Shown here: positions 44,259 to 51,919 of the stretch, one piece after another
How the letters are laid out: each line of letters begins with the position of its first letter
How positions within the stretch are numbered: the stretch's first letter is position 1
Assembly (NCBI GenBank): GCA_030267215.1
Contig: JAJDJP010000002.1
Coordinates: 1-64,000, forward strand
DNA from: Ruminococcaceae bacterium OttesenSCG-928-A16
Lineage (GTDB): Bacteria; Bacillota; Clostridia; Oscillospirales; Ruminococcaceae
Length of the DNA stretch: 64,000 bases
Direction: 5' to 3'
The notes under the pieces: generated by a model
What the model saw: only the letters and a program-made list of their open reading frames with translations
Database searches by the model: none
What the model was told of the DNA's origin: nothing
Program-made: the position numbers and the translations under genes

Positions 44259-46334
44259 CTATTCTTCGTCGCCTTTGTCCACAAAAATCTTTTTGGCTTC
44301 GGCCACTACTTTGTCCTCCAGGTGGGCAGGCAGCGGCTCGTAGCGCACAAAGGCAAAATCATAAGTGCCACGGCCTTGGGTTAACTGGCGCATATAGGTG
44401 GTAAAATCGTGCATCTCGCTTAGCGGCACCTCGGCCTCTACACATTGCAGGCCTTCGTCGGTGGGGTTCATGCCTACTACCCGCCCACGGCGCTTGTTTA
44501 CTTCACCCATTAAGTCTCCGGTATTATTTTCGGGCACATTGGCCTTTAGTGCGCCAATTGGCTCCAGCAGCACCGGCGATGCATCTGGCAACGCAGCACG
44601 GTAGGCCAGCTTTGCCGCCATTTTAAATGCCATCTCCGAAGAATCTACCGGGTGGTAGCTACCATCTAGCAGGGTGGCTTTTAGGCCCACCACCGGGTAG
44701 CCGGCCACAACGCCCCGCCCAACGGCTTCACGCAGGCCTTTTTCTACCGCCGGGAAAAAGTTTTTAGGCACACTGCCGCCAAATACTTTTTCCTCAAAAA
44801 CCATCTCGTCGCCCTCGGTGGGTTCAAACTCAATAATAACATCGCCAAACTGGCCGTGCCCACCGGTTTGCTTTTTGTGGCGGCCTTGCGCCTTTACTTT
44901 TTTGCGCAGGGTTTCGCGGTAGGGTATGCGTGGTTCGCTCAGCTCTACCTCTACACCAAATTTGGCTTTCATTTTGGCAATAACAGCTTCCAGGTGTTGT
45001 TCGCCCAGGCCGCTAATAACCTGTTGCAGGGTTTCGGGGTCTACACGGTATTCCAGCGTAATATCCTCTTCGGTTAAGCGTTGCAACGCGCCCGAAATCT
45101 TGCTTTCGTCGCCCTTTTGCTTGGGCCGCAGCGCCATGCTGTAAGTTGCATGCGGAAACGCCGGCCCCTCTATTTTTACCACCTTGCCCGGCGCACACAG
45201 GGCATCGCCGGTTTTGGTGTTGCTTAACTTGGTAACAGCCCCCACATCGCCCGCCGTAATTTCGGCTGCATCCAGCTGTTTTTTACCCTTCATAAACAGC
45301 AATTTGCCCAGCTTTTCGGCTTCGCCGGTGCGGCTGTTTACCGCGGGGGTATCGCTTTTTAGCACCCCACGCACTACCTTTACATACGATAACTTGCCCA
45401 CAAAAGGATCGGCCACAGTTTTAAACACATAGGCCACCAGCGGGCCGGCGGGGTCACACTCTACCAGTTCGGTTCCGTTATCGGTTATGCCCTCTACCAT
45501 AGCGCCACGCTGGGCACTGGGCAGCAGCTTTTTCATGTAGCGCAACATCATGTCGGTGGCTTCTAAGGTGGTAGAAACCCCACACAACACCGGTGTAATG
45601 GCACCGGTTTTAACGCCAAGCCGTATGCCCTCGGTCAATTCGTCTTGGGTAAACTCTTCCCCTTCAAAAAACTTTTCCATCAAAGCTTCGTCGGTTTCGG
45701 CCACAGCCTCGTACATCGCTGCTTTCAAGCCTTCCAGCCGGTGCCCCATATCTGGCACCGGTACTTCGGTGGGGGTGCCCGCCATGTAGCTATAGGCTTT
45801 GTTTTCTACCAGGTTTACATAAATTACGCTTTTGCCATCCATGTGGGGTACCACAACTGGGCAAACAGAGGGGCCAAATTCAGCTTTTAATTGCTCAAAC
45901 ACTTTATAAAAATCGGCATGGTCGGCATCTAGCTTGCCAATATACACCATGCGGGCCTTGCCGTATTTTTCTGCCAAGCTATAGGCTTTTTGCGCGCCCA
46001 CGGTAACGCCCGAGCGTGCCGACACCGCAATAAGTACACTTTCTACCGCCATAATGCCTTCATATTTGCCAAGCTCAAAATCAAACAAACCGGGCACGTC
46101 CACCAGGTTCATTTTTACACCGTCGTACTCTAAGGGTGCAACGGCCGACGCCAGCGACACATGCCGCCTAATTTCTTCCGGGTCAAAATCCATTGTGGTG
46201 TTGCCTTCTTCGGTACGGCCAAGCCTGTCGGTTGCTTTGGCAGCAAACAGCAATGCTTCTGCCAGCGACGTTTTGCCCGAGCTATTATGCCCGGCAATCA
46301 TAATATTCCGTATTTTGTCTGGTGTGTGGCTCAT
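44259..46334 (-). CDS. EF-G-like translational GTPase with altered G motifs
   Basis: A 691-residue EF-G paralog. G1 is GHNSSGKT (15-22), G3 is DVPG (79-82, usually DTPG) and G4 reads GKLD (133-136) where the family has NKxD. Domains II-V are present (GGHGQFGDVIIEFEP, TLLDGSYHPVDSSEMAFKMA, GDLMGEVNKRRGRVVGM). Such FusA-like paralogs (EF-G2 type) occur beside true EF-G in many Firmicutes and have no agreed function. ATG 46334 is preceded by an ACAGG/AAAGGGG stretch; the frame stays open to 46616 but those 94 codons have no family match. Whether it still prefers GTP is uncertain because the guanine-specificity Asn is Gly. Confidence 0.88.
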   Translation of the reverse strand: MSHTPDKIRNIMIAGHNSSGKTSLAEALLFAAKATDRLGRTEEGNTTMDFDPEEIRRHVSLASAVAPLEYDGVKMNLVDVPGLFDFELGKYEGIMAVESVLIAVSARSGVTVGAQKAYSLAEKYGKARMVYIGKLDADHADFYKVFEQLKAEFGPSVCPVVVPHMDGKSVIYVNLVENKAYSYMAGTPTEVPVPDMGHRLEGLKAAMYEAVAETDEALMEKFFEGEEFTQDELTEGIRLGVKTGAITPVLCGVSTTLEATDMMLRYMKKLLPSAQRGAMVEGITDNGTELVECDPAGPLVAYVFKTVADPFVGKLSYVKVVRGVLKSDTPAVNSRTGEAEKLGKLLFMKGKKQLDAAEITAGDVGAVTKLSNTKTGDALCAPGKVVKIEGPAFPHATYSMALRPKQKGDESKISGALQRLTEEDITLEYRVDPETLQQVISGLGEQHLEAVIAKMKAKFGVEVELSEPRIPYRETLRKKVKAQGRHKKQTGGHGQFGDVIIEFEPTEGDEMVFEEKVFGGSVPKNFFPAVEKGLREAVGRGVVAGYPVVGLKATLLDGSYHPVDSSEMAFKMAAKLAYRAALPDASPVLLEPIGALKANVPENNTGDLMGEVNKRRGRVVGMNPTDEGLQCVEAEVPLSEMHDFTTYMRQLTQGRGTYDFAFVRYEPLPAHLEDKVVAEAKKIFVDKGDEE

Positions 46335-46903
46335 AACCTGTTTTGTCCCCTTTTTGGCCCATAAATTATAAAGCGCGCCTTTGGCTGGCAGGCACAAACC
46401 GTGCCCGGCAGGCCGGGGTGGCTTTACGGTGGGCAACTTGGGCCCGTTAACACTACCATTAGCAGCATGTTTTTTGCCGCCTTTACGCGCCTTTTGTTGG
46501 TGGGCTTTTGCCAAATGCGGTAAGCATTTTTTAACCGCCCTACCAGAAATGCACGCAAACCCGCAAAAAAACCAATGCATTCCATTTGTGTTAACAGGCC
46601 TATTTGTTATAAGCAAATGTTATCACATTTCACCAATTATGTCCAAGTTTTTGTTGTAAATTTTAATGAAAATGACGTAAAAAATACAGCCTTACTTTTG
46701 TGCAATGTGTTGAATTTTAATTTTTAACTTGCACCGCTTTGCTGCGTGGCCCTTTAAAAAAGCAAGCAAATAGCCGGTAGCCCGCAAAAGGGCCATCATA
46801 AAATTGTTGGCGAAAAAGCCCTGCGGTATAGTATAATTATAGCTGGTACACACGCTTTTGTGCTTGCCGGCAAAATATGCCGATGGCAAGCGGTTATAAA
46901 AAA
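46335..46903. other. Long intergenic region upstream of the EF-G-like gene
   Basis: About 570 bases without a supported gene. On the minus strand TTGGAC (46641-46646), 16-base spacer and GATAAC (46619-46624) form a weak promoter candidate, which would leave a 280-base leader for the EF-G-like gene. No clear terminator was seen in that leader. Confidence 0.35.
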
Positions 46904-46929
46904 CTCCCCTAAATAATTATTTAGGGGAG
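46904..46929 (-). terminator. Terminator of the methyltransferase remnant
   Basis: Stem CTCCCCTAAAT/ATTTAGGGGAG, 4-base loop, then TTTTTTAT on the minus strand. Confidence 0.85.
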
Positions 46930-46936
46930 AAACGCA

Positions 46937-47167
46937 TTACTTGCCGTTTTGGGCCACAATGATAAATCTATGCTCTAGGTCCAGCACGTTGCCATGCTCC
47001 TTAATGCTTTGCTGGCTGGCGGCAAAAAGGTGCTTTTTCATAATGGCTTTATAATCCCACCCTAAACAACCATGCTGCCAACGAAATTGCAAATGAGAAA
47101 AATCCCAGCCTTCGATAGCGTATTGCTCCTCTTCCAACCATCTTTTTTTAAGTTCTTCATGCTTCAT
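46937..47167 (-). pseudogene. Remnant of a class I SAM-dependent methyltransferase with internal deletion
   Basis: A 76-codon frame with a good start (AGGGAG before ATG 47167) and a proper terminator. Residues 1-45 (EELKKRWLEEEQYAIEGWDF, then LGWDYKAIM) match the N-terminus of a clostridial methyltransferase family, and residues 52-76 (SIKEHGNVLDLEHRFIIVAQ) match its extreme C-terminus as I know it. The whole catalytic middle, including the DMGTGGGE-type SAM loop (about 170 residues), is missing, with the frame kept. It cannot be an active methyltransferase. A functional micro-protein cannot be excluded. Confidence 0.7.
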
Positions 47168-47215
47168 CGTTTGCCGCTCCCTTTTATATATCCATTGGTT
47201 AAAAAGGCACAACAC

Positions 47216-47269
47216 TTTAAATAGCTGCTATTACTCGGCACAACCAGCTATTTAAAATATTGTGCCGAG
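47216..47269. repeat. Two interleaved inverted repeats
   Basis: TTTAAATAGCTG (47216-47227) pairs with CAGCTATTTAAA (47245-47256); CTCGGCACAA (47234-47243) pairs with TTGTGCCGAG (47260-47269). The arms alternate 1-2-1-2, so the two helices form a pseudoknot or alternative folds. It lies between two divergently transcribed genes. Confidence 0.7.
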
Positions 47270-47428
47270 CAGTTACCTCGATGCAGGAGCCTGTATTGTG
47301 AGTGATACCAAACCCGGCCCCCCTTGTTGTCTGATAGTTTTATTATATTGCAGCGTTGCTTTACATTACATAAAAACCGTGCAACCACTGCCAAACCACA
47401 AACATAATTTTATAAGGAGGATACATTT

Positions 47429-47899
47429 ATGTCTCAACTTGCCCTGTTTGCTTTGTGCCCCGCCACAATATTGGCCGACCTTGAAGAACGAGAGGACACC
47501 CAACCCGTAGAGGTTTTTGAAGCCTGCCTTGCGCTGGAGCAGGACACCACCCTGCGCTTTGCAGAGCCAACCCCCACAGGTGGCAACGTGTACCCGCCTA
47601 TTTTTGATTATTTTGATGTGGAATTTGATATTGCCCCCTCGATAGAAGGCGAATACAGCAACCTGCTTTCGTACTGGCAAGACAACACCAGCATGATGGA
47701 CGTGCAGATATTCTCTTACCCCACCAGCCAGCGCCTGCTGAATATACTAAACAGCGAACCCGACCTTGCCGCCGTTGCCAAATATATTGCTGCCGATTGG
47801 GAAGTGGACGAGGCCGCCCTGCTGCTGGGGCTGCAAAACCTTATTTTTGCGCTGGGCAAGGTTACCCCCCAAAAATGCCTGCTGTTTTTTATTGCGTAA
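47429..47899 (+). CDS. Hypothetical acidic protein
   Basis: A 156-residue acidic protein of unknown function. AAGGAGG lies 9 bases before ATG 47429 and codon use matches the neighbours, so it is a real gene. It has no signal peptide or membrane helix that I can call with confidence; aromatic-rich stretches (YPPIFDYFDVEFDIAP) sit in the middle and a hydrophobic segment (ALLLGLQNLIFALGKV) is near the end. It lies 105 bp before an AraC-type regulator on the same strand. I do not recognise a family. Confidence 0.75.
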   Translation: MSQLALFALCPATILADLEEREDTQPVEVFEACLALEQDTTLRFAEPTPTGGNVYPPIFDYFDVEFDIAPSIEGEYSNLLSYWQDNTSMMDVQIFSYPTSQRLLNILNSEPDLAAVAKYIAADWEVDEAALLLGLQNLIFALGKVTPQKCLLFFIA

Positions 47900-48003
47900 A
47901 ACGTTAGCACTGCGGGCCACAAACCACCCTTGCAGTTTGGTGCAATAAATAAGAGGACACCTACCCCCGGCAGTTGGTACAATAATTACAGAAAGCGAGG
48001 CGG

Positions 48004-48864
48004 ATGGTTATAGACTGGCTTACTGGCATGAACAAAGCACTGGATTATATTGAGGAAAACCTGCAGGATACTATAGACCCGCGGCGAGCCGCAAAACTTG
48101 CCTGCTGTTCGTTTTATCACTTTACACGTATGTTTGGCTATGTAACTGGGGTGCCCTTGGCCGAGTATATCCGCCGCCGGCGGTTAAGTGCGGCAGCGTT
48201 AGAGCTGGCCAGCAGCAATGTAAAGGTGATAGAACTTGCCCAGCGATACGGATACGATTCGCCCACAGCATTTAACCGGGCATTTAAAGCTTTGCACGGG
48301 CTAACCCCCACCGGCGCACGCCTGCCGGGTGCCAGCCTAAAGTCTTTTCCGCGCATCAGCTTTCAATTATCTATAAAGGGAGATGTGGCAATGAATTACA
48401 AAATTGAAGACCGGGGCGCATTTAGCATTGTTGGGTTTAAACAGTGGGTAAGCGTGGAGGACGGCGCCAACGTGCGCGAAATACCCAAAATGTGGGCAAA
48501 CCTTACCCCCAAAAAGATGCAGGAGCTTTGTGCCTTGATGGAAGGCGAGCCTATGGGCATACTGGGTGTTTGCGCCGATATGCACGACAATGGGTTTGAT
48601 TACTACATTGCTGCCACAAGCAAACAGGCCGCTCCTGCTGGTATGCAGGGCAAAGATATCCCGGCCGCCACCTGGGCTATTTTCGAATCGATAGGGCCGA
48701 TACCGGGCGCGATACAAGATGTTTGGAAGCGCATTTACAGCGAGTGGATGCCCACCAGCGGTTACACCCACGCCGGCCTGCCAGAACTGGAAGTATACCC
48801 CGATGGCGACAACACCAGCCCCACTTACCGCTGCGAGGTGTGGATACCCGTAACGAAAGCCTAG
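48004..48864 (+). CDS. AraC family regulator with GyrI-like effector domain
   Basis: A 286-residue regulator. Residues 5-105 carry the two helix-turn-helix units of AraC (ALDYIEENLQDTIDPRRAAK, then VIELAQRYGYDSPTAFNRAF), and residues 130-286 form a GyrI/Rob-like small-molecule-binding domain (SIVGFKQWVSV, then WAIFESIGPIPGAIQDVWKR, LEVYPDGD). This order is typical of Rob/BltR-type sensors of lipophilic or cationic compounds. Start ATG 48004 has AAGCGAGGCGG upstream. It ends at a strong terminator. The target is unknown. Confidence 0.93.
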   Translation: MVIDWLTGMNKALDYIEENLQDTIDPRRAAKLACCSFYHFTRMFGYVTGVPLAEYIRRRRLSAAALELASSNVKVIELAQRYGYDSPTAFNRAFKALHGLTPTGARLPGASLKSFPRISFQLSIKGDVAMNYKIEDRGAFSIVGFKQWVSVEDGANVREIPKMWANLTPKKMQELCALMEGEPMGILGVCADMHDNGFDYYIAATSKQAAPAGMQGKDIPAATWAIFESIGPIPGAIQDVWKRIYSEWMPTSGYTHAGLPELEVYPDGDNTSPTYRCEVWIPVTKA

Positions 48865-48881
48865 TGTAATTTAAAGAAGAA

Positions 48882-48931
48882 AACAGCAATGCCCCTGCCG
48901 ATTTTACCGGCAGAGGCATTGCTGTTTTTTT
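48882..48931 (+). terminator. Terminator of the AraC-type gene
   Basis: Long stem AACAGCAATGCC-x-CTGCCG with its complement (one mismatch), loop ATTTTAC, then seven T. Confidence 0.9.
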
Positions 48932-48997
48932 AAAGATGAGAAAGGCTCTTTTTTTACAACCGGTGTTTTGCCTTTTCCTTTTACTAGCAACTAATGG

Positions 48998-49186
48998 CTA
49001 GTTTGGCGGGTTGGGTATTACAATGGCGCACACAAGGTAAGCCCAAAAGCCTGCCGTGCCGGCAAACGCCAACACCACTGCGGCCAGCCGCACCAGGGTG
49101 GGGTCTACATCAAAATACTCTGCAATACCGCTGCAAACGCCCGCAATCATGCGGGTGTGGCCTTTGTATAAACGTTTGGGTTCCAT
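48998..49186 (-). CDS. PspC domain protein
   Basis: A 62-residue PspC-domain protein: RLYKGHTRMIAGVCSGIAEY, DVDPTLVRLAAVVL, then a membrane helix ending ICAIVIPNPPN-like. PspC proteins sense or report membrane stress. ATG 49186 has AAGGAG 6 bases upstream; the ATG at 49192 overlaps that site. It is the last gene of the padR-DUF1700-DUF4097-pspC set, the usual envelope-stress grouping in Firmicutes. Confidence 0.93.
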   Translation of the reverse strand: MEPKRLYKGHTRMIAGVCSGIAEYFDVDPTLVRLAAVVLAFAGTAGFWAYLVCAIVIPNPPN

Positions 49187-49232
49187 AGGCATCTCCTTAC
49201 ATCATTATTTTATTTTTGTTTAAAAATAGGGG

Positions 49233-50276
49233 TTAGTTGCTAAAAGAAAGTTTGATAGAGCCCAGGCCGCACTCTAAATCGTAATACGGGCTATTGGGGT
49301 TGCCAGTGCCACCGTTATTGCCGCTGTTTTTACCCTGGCCGGTAATGCTATTGCCGTCCAATTTTATCGAGCCAAGGCCCACTTCGGCATGCCAGTTGTA
49401 GCTAGCGGGGCGCTTAAGGGTAGCCGTAACGCTGCCCATATCACAATCAATTTCCAGGCTTTCGGTAATGTCGCCTTCTAAAACAGTGCTGCCCATATCG
49501 TTGCTAATGCTGGCTGCCCGCCCGCTAAAACCTTGCACCTTGGTGCTGCCCATGTTGGTAGAAAATTCGGAGCTTACAGCCGAGCAATTTTTTACAACAA
49601 TAGCACCCATGTTCACTTCTAAGTCCAGCTCCTGTATGGCAAGGCCGGTAAGGGTCATTTCACCCATATTCAGCTCGCCCTCCAGCTCATTCAGCTGGGC
49701 AGGCAGGGTAATGGTAAAGGTGGTGGTAACGTCTTCCCCGTTTAAAAAGAAACGGTTGCGCCCACTCATCCACTGCTGGTACAGATTTTCATCGGTAGAT
49801 TTTATCTCCCACTTGCCTTCTTCAAATGTGCTGGTGTAGGGCATATTGCCATCTACCGCCAGGCTGGCCTCGGTGCCGGCAACAATTACCACATACCCGG
49901 CCGAAATATCCACCTCCAGCTTTTTAAGCTGGGCAACATTTACCGTGGCTGCGGCCTGCCCGCCTTGCCCTGCCGGTGCCGAAGGCACTGTGGGCGCTGC
50001 CGGTGCCGAAGGCACTGTGGGCGCTGCCGGTGCCGAAGGTGCCACCGGGGCAACCGGGGCCGAAATAACCCCATTGCCACCATTGCCCCACCGTGCGCCC
50101 CACCCGCCGGGTGCATCGCCTAGCTCGTACCGCTGGGCACCATTATAATACACTATTTTACCCTGCGAAATATTGAAGGAACCCGGGCGCCCGCCCATGG
50201 CAAACCCCACCGCCGAAACGCACACCCCGGCCAGCAATAAAACCGAGCAAAAAATTAATAACCCTTTATGTTTCAT
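49233..50276 (-). CDS. DUF4097-type surface protein with Ala/Pro repeat linker
   Basis: A 347-residue exported protein. One N-terminal signal/anchor helix (GLLIFCSVLLLAGVCVSAVG) is followed by a Gly-rich stretch and an Ala/Pro/Ser/Val repeat linker (about 73-108), then a right-handed beta-like repeat domain of DUF4097 type with recurring N/D-MGS elements (INMGEM..., NMGSTKV, DMGSTVL, DMGSVTA, GLGSIKL). Such proteins go with PspC and DUF1700 partners and are thought to act at the membrane surface. No catalytic motif. Operon regulated by PadR. Confidence 0.85.
   Translation of the reverse strand: MKHKGLLIFCSVLLLAGVCVSAVGFAMGGRPGSFNISQGKIVYYNGAQRYELGDAPGGWGARWGNGGNGVISAPVAPVAPSAPAAPTVPSAPAAPTVPSAPAGQGGQAAATVNVAQLKKLEVDISAGYVVIVAGTEASLAVDGNMPYTSTFEEGKWEIKSTDENLYQQWMSGRNRFFLNGEDVTTTFTITLPAQLNELEGELNMGEMTLTGLAIQELDLEVNMGAIVVKNCSAVSSEFSTNMGSTKVQGFSGRAASISNDMGSTVLEGDITESLEIDCDMGSVTATLKRPASYNWHAEVGLGSIKLDGNSITGQGKNSGNNGGTGNPNSPYYDLECGLGSIKLSFSN
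49972..50043. repeat. 27-bp tandem repeat in the DUF4097 gene
   Basis: Two perfect and one partial copy of a 27-bp unit coding for nine residues (Ser-Ala-Pro-Ala-Ala-Pro-Thr-Val-Pro type). Copy number probably varies between strains. Confidence 0.85.
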
Positions 50277-50308
50277 GGTAACTACTCCTTTTTGTTTTGC
50301 CTGTTGCC

Positions 50309-51091
50309 CTAAAAAATAGATTTAACAGCGCGGGTAATGGCACGCACGGTGGCAGGCACCACTTTTTTAAGCGCCCAGGTGCCAAACCAAAAGGCCAAAA
50401 TGCCCAGCGCCAGCAGCACAATGGCCACACCCATGTTAAACAGGCCGCCGCCCACATTAAAGGGCAGCATAAAAAAGCAGGCGATAAAAACCGCAACGGC
50501 ACTGGCAATAAACACAACGCCTATAATAACAGGCACCGCCAAAACAACCACCAGGCTTATAAAAAGCGCAAACACAACGCTAAGGGCCGCAAGCCACAAG
50601 GGCGAAAGCACAATAAGAAGGAGGATAAGCAGGCCTTTGTTGCGCTCGGTTTTGGGGGGCGGGGCAACGGTAGCCGCCTGCCCGTTGGCATAGGCGCCGC
50701 CCGCACCGGCAGGGTAAACCCCACCAGGGGATACCGCCGGGCCGGCATTTGCCGGCGCTTGCTGCCTGGGCACGCCGGGCGCTGCCGGCGGCTGCCCCAG
50801 CGGGGCAAAGGGGGCTTGCCCACCTGCGGCGTTTGGGGCGGGCACCAGTGCTGGTGCAGGTTTGCTGCTGGCTGCCGGGGGTACCCAGCCTTCGCCATCT
50901 ACCCCAGAAGAAGCCCGAATGTCGGCGGCTATTTTTTGGGGGCTGCCCAGTTCGGCCATCACCTCGGCTTCGTGTTCGGGGCCTGCATCCTCAAAGTACA
51001 TGGTAAAATATTGCAGGGCAGCCACCCGTTCATCGGTGCTAACGCTGGCCAGCTCCTGTTCTAATTCTTGCAAAAACTCTATTTTATTCAT
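50309..51091 (-). CDS. DUF1700/HAAS-domain membrane protein
   Basis: A 260-residue protein. Residues 1-60 form the HAAS/DUF1700 helical domain (NKIEFLQELEQELASVSTDE, FEDAGPEHEAEVMAELGSP), then a 90-residue Pro/Ala/Gly linker, then about three membrane helices (150-250) with a basic end. It starts ATGA-overlapped with padR. HAAS proteins are thought to be the membrane partner of PadR-controlled systems. No enzymatic function known. Confidence 0.87.
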   Translation of the reverse strand: MNKIEFLQELEQELASVSTDERVAALQYFTMYFEDAGPEHEAEVMAELGSPQKIAADIRASSGVDGEGWVPPAASSKPAPALVPAPNAAGGQAPFAPLGQPPAAPGVPRQQAPANAGPAVSPGGVYPAGAGGAYANGQAATVAPPPKTERNKGLLILLLIVLSPLWLAALSVVFALFISLVVVLAVPVIIGVVFIASAVAVFIACFFMLPFNVGGGLFNMGVAIVLLALGILAFWFGTWALKKVVPATVRAITRAVKSIF

Positions 51092-51405
51092 TGTGCAATC
51101 CCTCCGAACAACAGATTCTCTATTTTTCCCCTATACACAACCCATTCGGCCCGGCACTCGCTTAGTTTTTCTTCGCCCTTGGGGGTTATGGTGTAGTAAC
51201 GCCTGTTGCGCCCGGCATACTCTTGGTCGTAGGCGGCAAGGTGGCCGTCCTTTTGCAAACGCCGCAAAACAGGGTACAGGGTGCTTTCGCTAATATCCAC
51301 AACATTTCTAACATCCTGCGTTATTTTGTACCCATAGGTATCTTGCTGGTGCACCACGCTAAGCACCAGCGCATCTAGCAACACCGCGCCTGTATTAAAT
51401 GTCAC
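51088..51405 (-). CDS. PadR family transcriptional regulator
   Basis: A 105-residue PadR-like winged-helix regulator. TGAVLLDALVLSVVHQQDTYG, the recognition region DISESTLYPVLRRLQKDGHL and the wing YAGRNRRYYTITPKGEEKL are diagnostic. The start is GTG 51405 with AGGAG upstream; the gene overlaps DUF1700 as ATGA. Its promoter carries a 10-bp palindrome over the -10, so self-repression of the whole four-gene operon is likely. Confidence 0.93.
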   Translation of the reverse strand: MTFNTGAVLLDALVLSVVHQQDTYGYKITQDVRNVVDISESTLYPVLRRLQKDGHLAAYDQEYAGRNRRYYTITPKGEEKLSECRAEWVVYRGKIENLLFGGIAQ

Positions 51406-51500
51406 ACTTGTTCATCTCCTGCCCTTTGGTTATTGGGGTATTTTTTCGCAATATCATGGTTGCAAGTTAAGCTATTATCAAAACATCATTGTTTTGTTAT

Positions 51501-51525
51501 CAATATTATATAGAGTATAATATTG
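51501..51525. promoter_or_regulatory. Candidate PadR operator
   Basis: CAATATTATA-N5-TATAATATTG, 10-bp arms, covering the -10 and most of the spacer of the promoter at 51505-51533. Confidence 0.6.
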
Positions 51526-51533
51526 GTTGTCAA
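51505..51533 (-). promoter_or_regulatory. Promoter of the padR operon
   Basis: Minus strand TTGACA (51528-51533), 17-base spacer, TATAAT (51505-51510): full consensus. The 100-base leader between it and padR has no gene. Confidence 0.85.
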
Positions 51534-51540
51534 TATATTA

Positions 51541-51905
51541 TTGTAAAAATTATTTTTATTGCCGTTTGTTCACGTAAAACCAGCTTATTCCATGCTTTTT
51601 AACCCCTACAAACAGGCCTCTTTTAAAAAAACACGCGGCCTCTCTATTTTTAAAAAGCAGATAAATGTATCTTTGCCAAGGACACAAACGTAAAAAAGCG
51701 CTTACTTTATTGTTAAAAAGTGATAAATTAAAACTACGCCGGCAAAATTCGGAAATATTCATTGAAAAACAGTAGTTTGTGGGCATATTTTTGTTGCCTT
51801 TTGTGCATTGTACTTTTAAGCCAGAAATGGTAAACTTTTAACAATATCCGCAAAAGCTTAAATTTGTTTGCCCACCAAAAACATTTTTGCAACTGCGGAA
51901 AACAA
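51541..51905. other. AT-rich intergenic region upstream of serC
   Basis: About 365 bases with no supported gene; a minus-strand frame at 51556-51786 has no ribosome site. I looked for a serine T-box (its conserved AGGGTGG-type element) and found none, and no convincing promoter for serC. Confidence 0.5.
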
Positions 51906-51919
51906 AAGGAGGAGCGATA

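Noticed and set aside
46335..46616. 94-codon N-terminal extension of the EF-G-like protein
   Set aside because: Frame is open but the sequence has no counterpart in EF-G proteins and the family start MSHTPDKIRN fits ATG 46334.
51556..51786. 76-codon minus-strand frame upstream of serC
   Set aside because: No ribosome site, no family resemblance, in AT-rich DNA where such frames arise by chance.
51541..51919. Serine T-box ahead of serC-serA
   Set aside because: No AGGGTGG-type antiterminator element or terminator was found in the leader.
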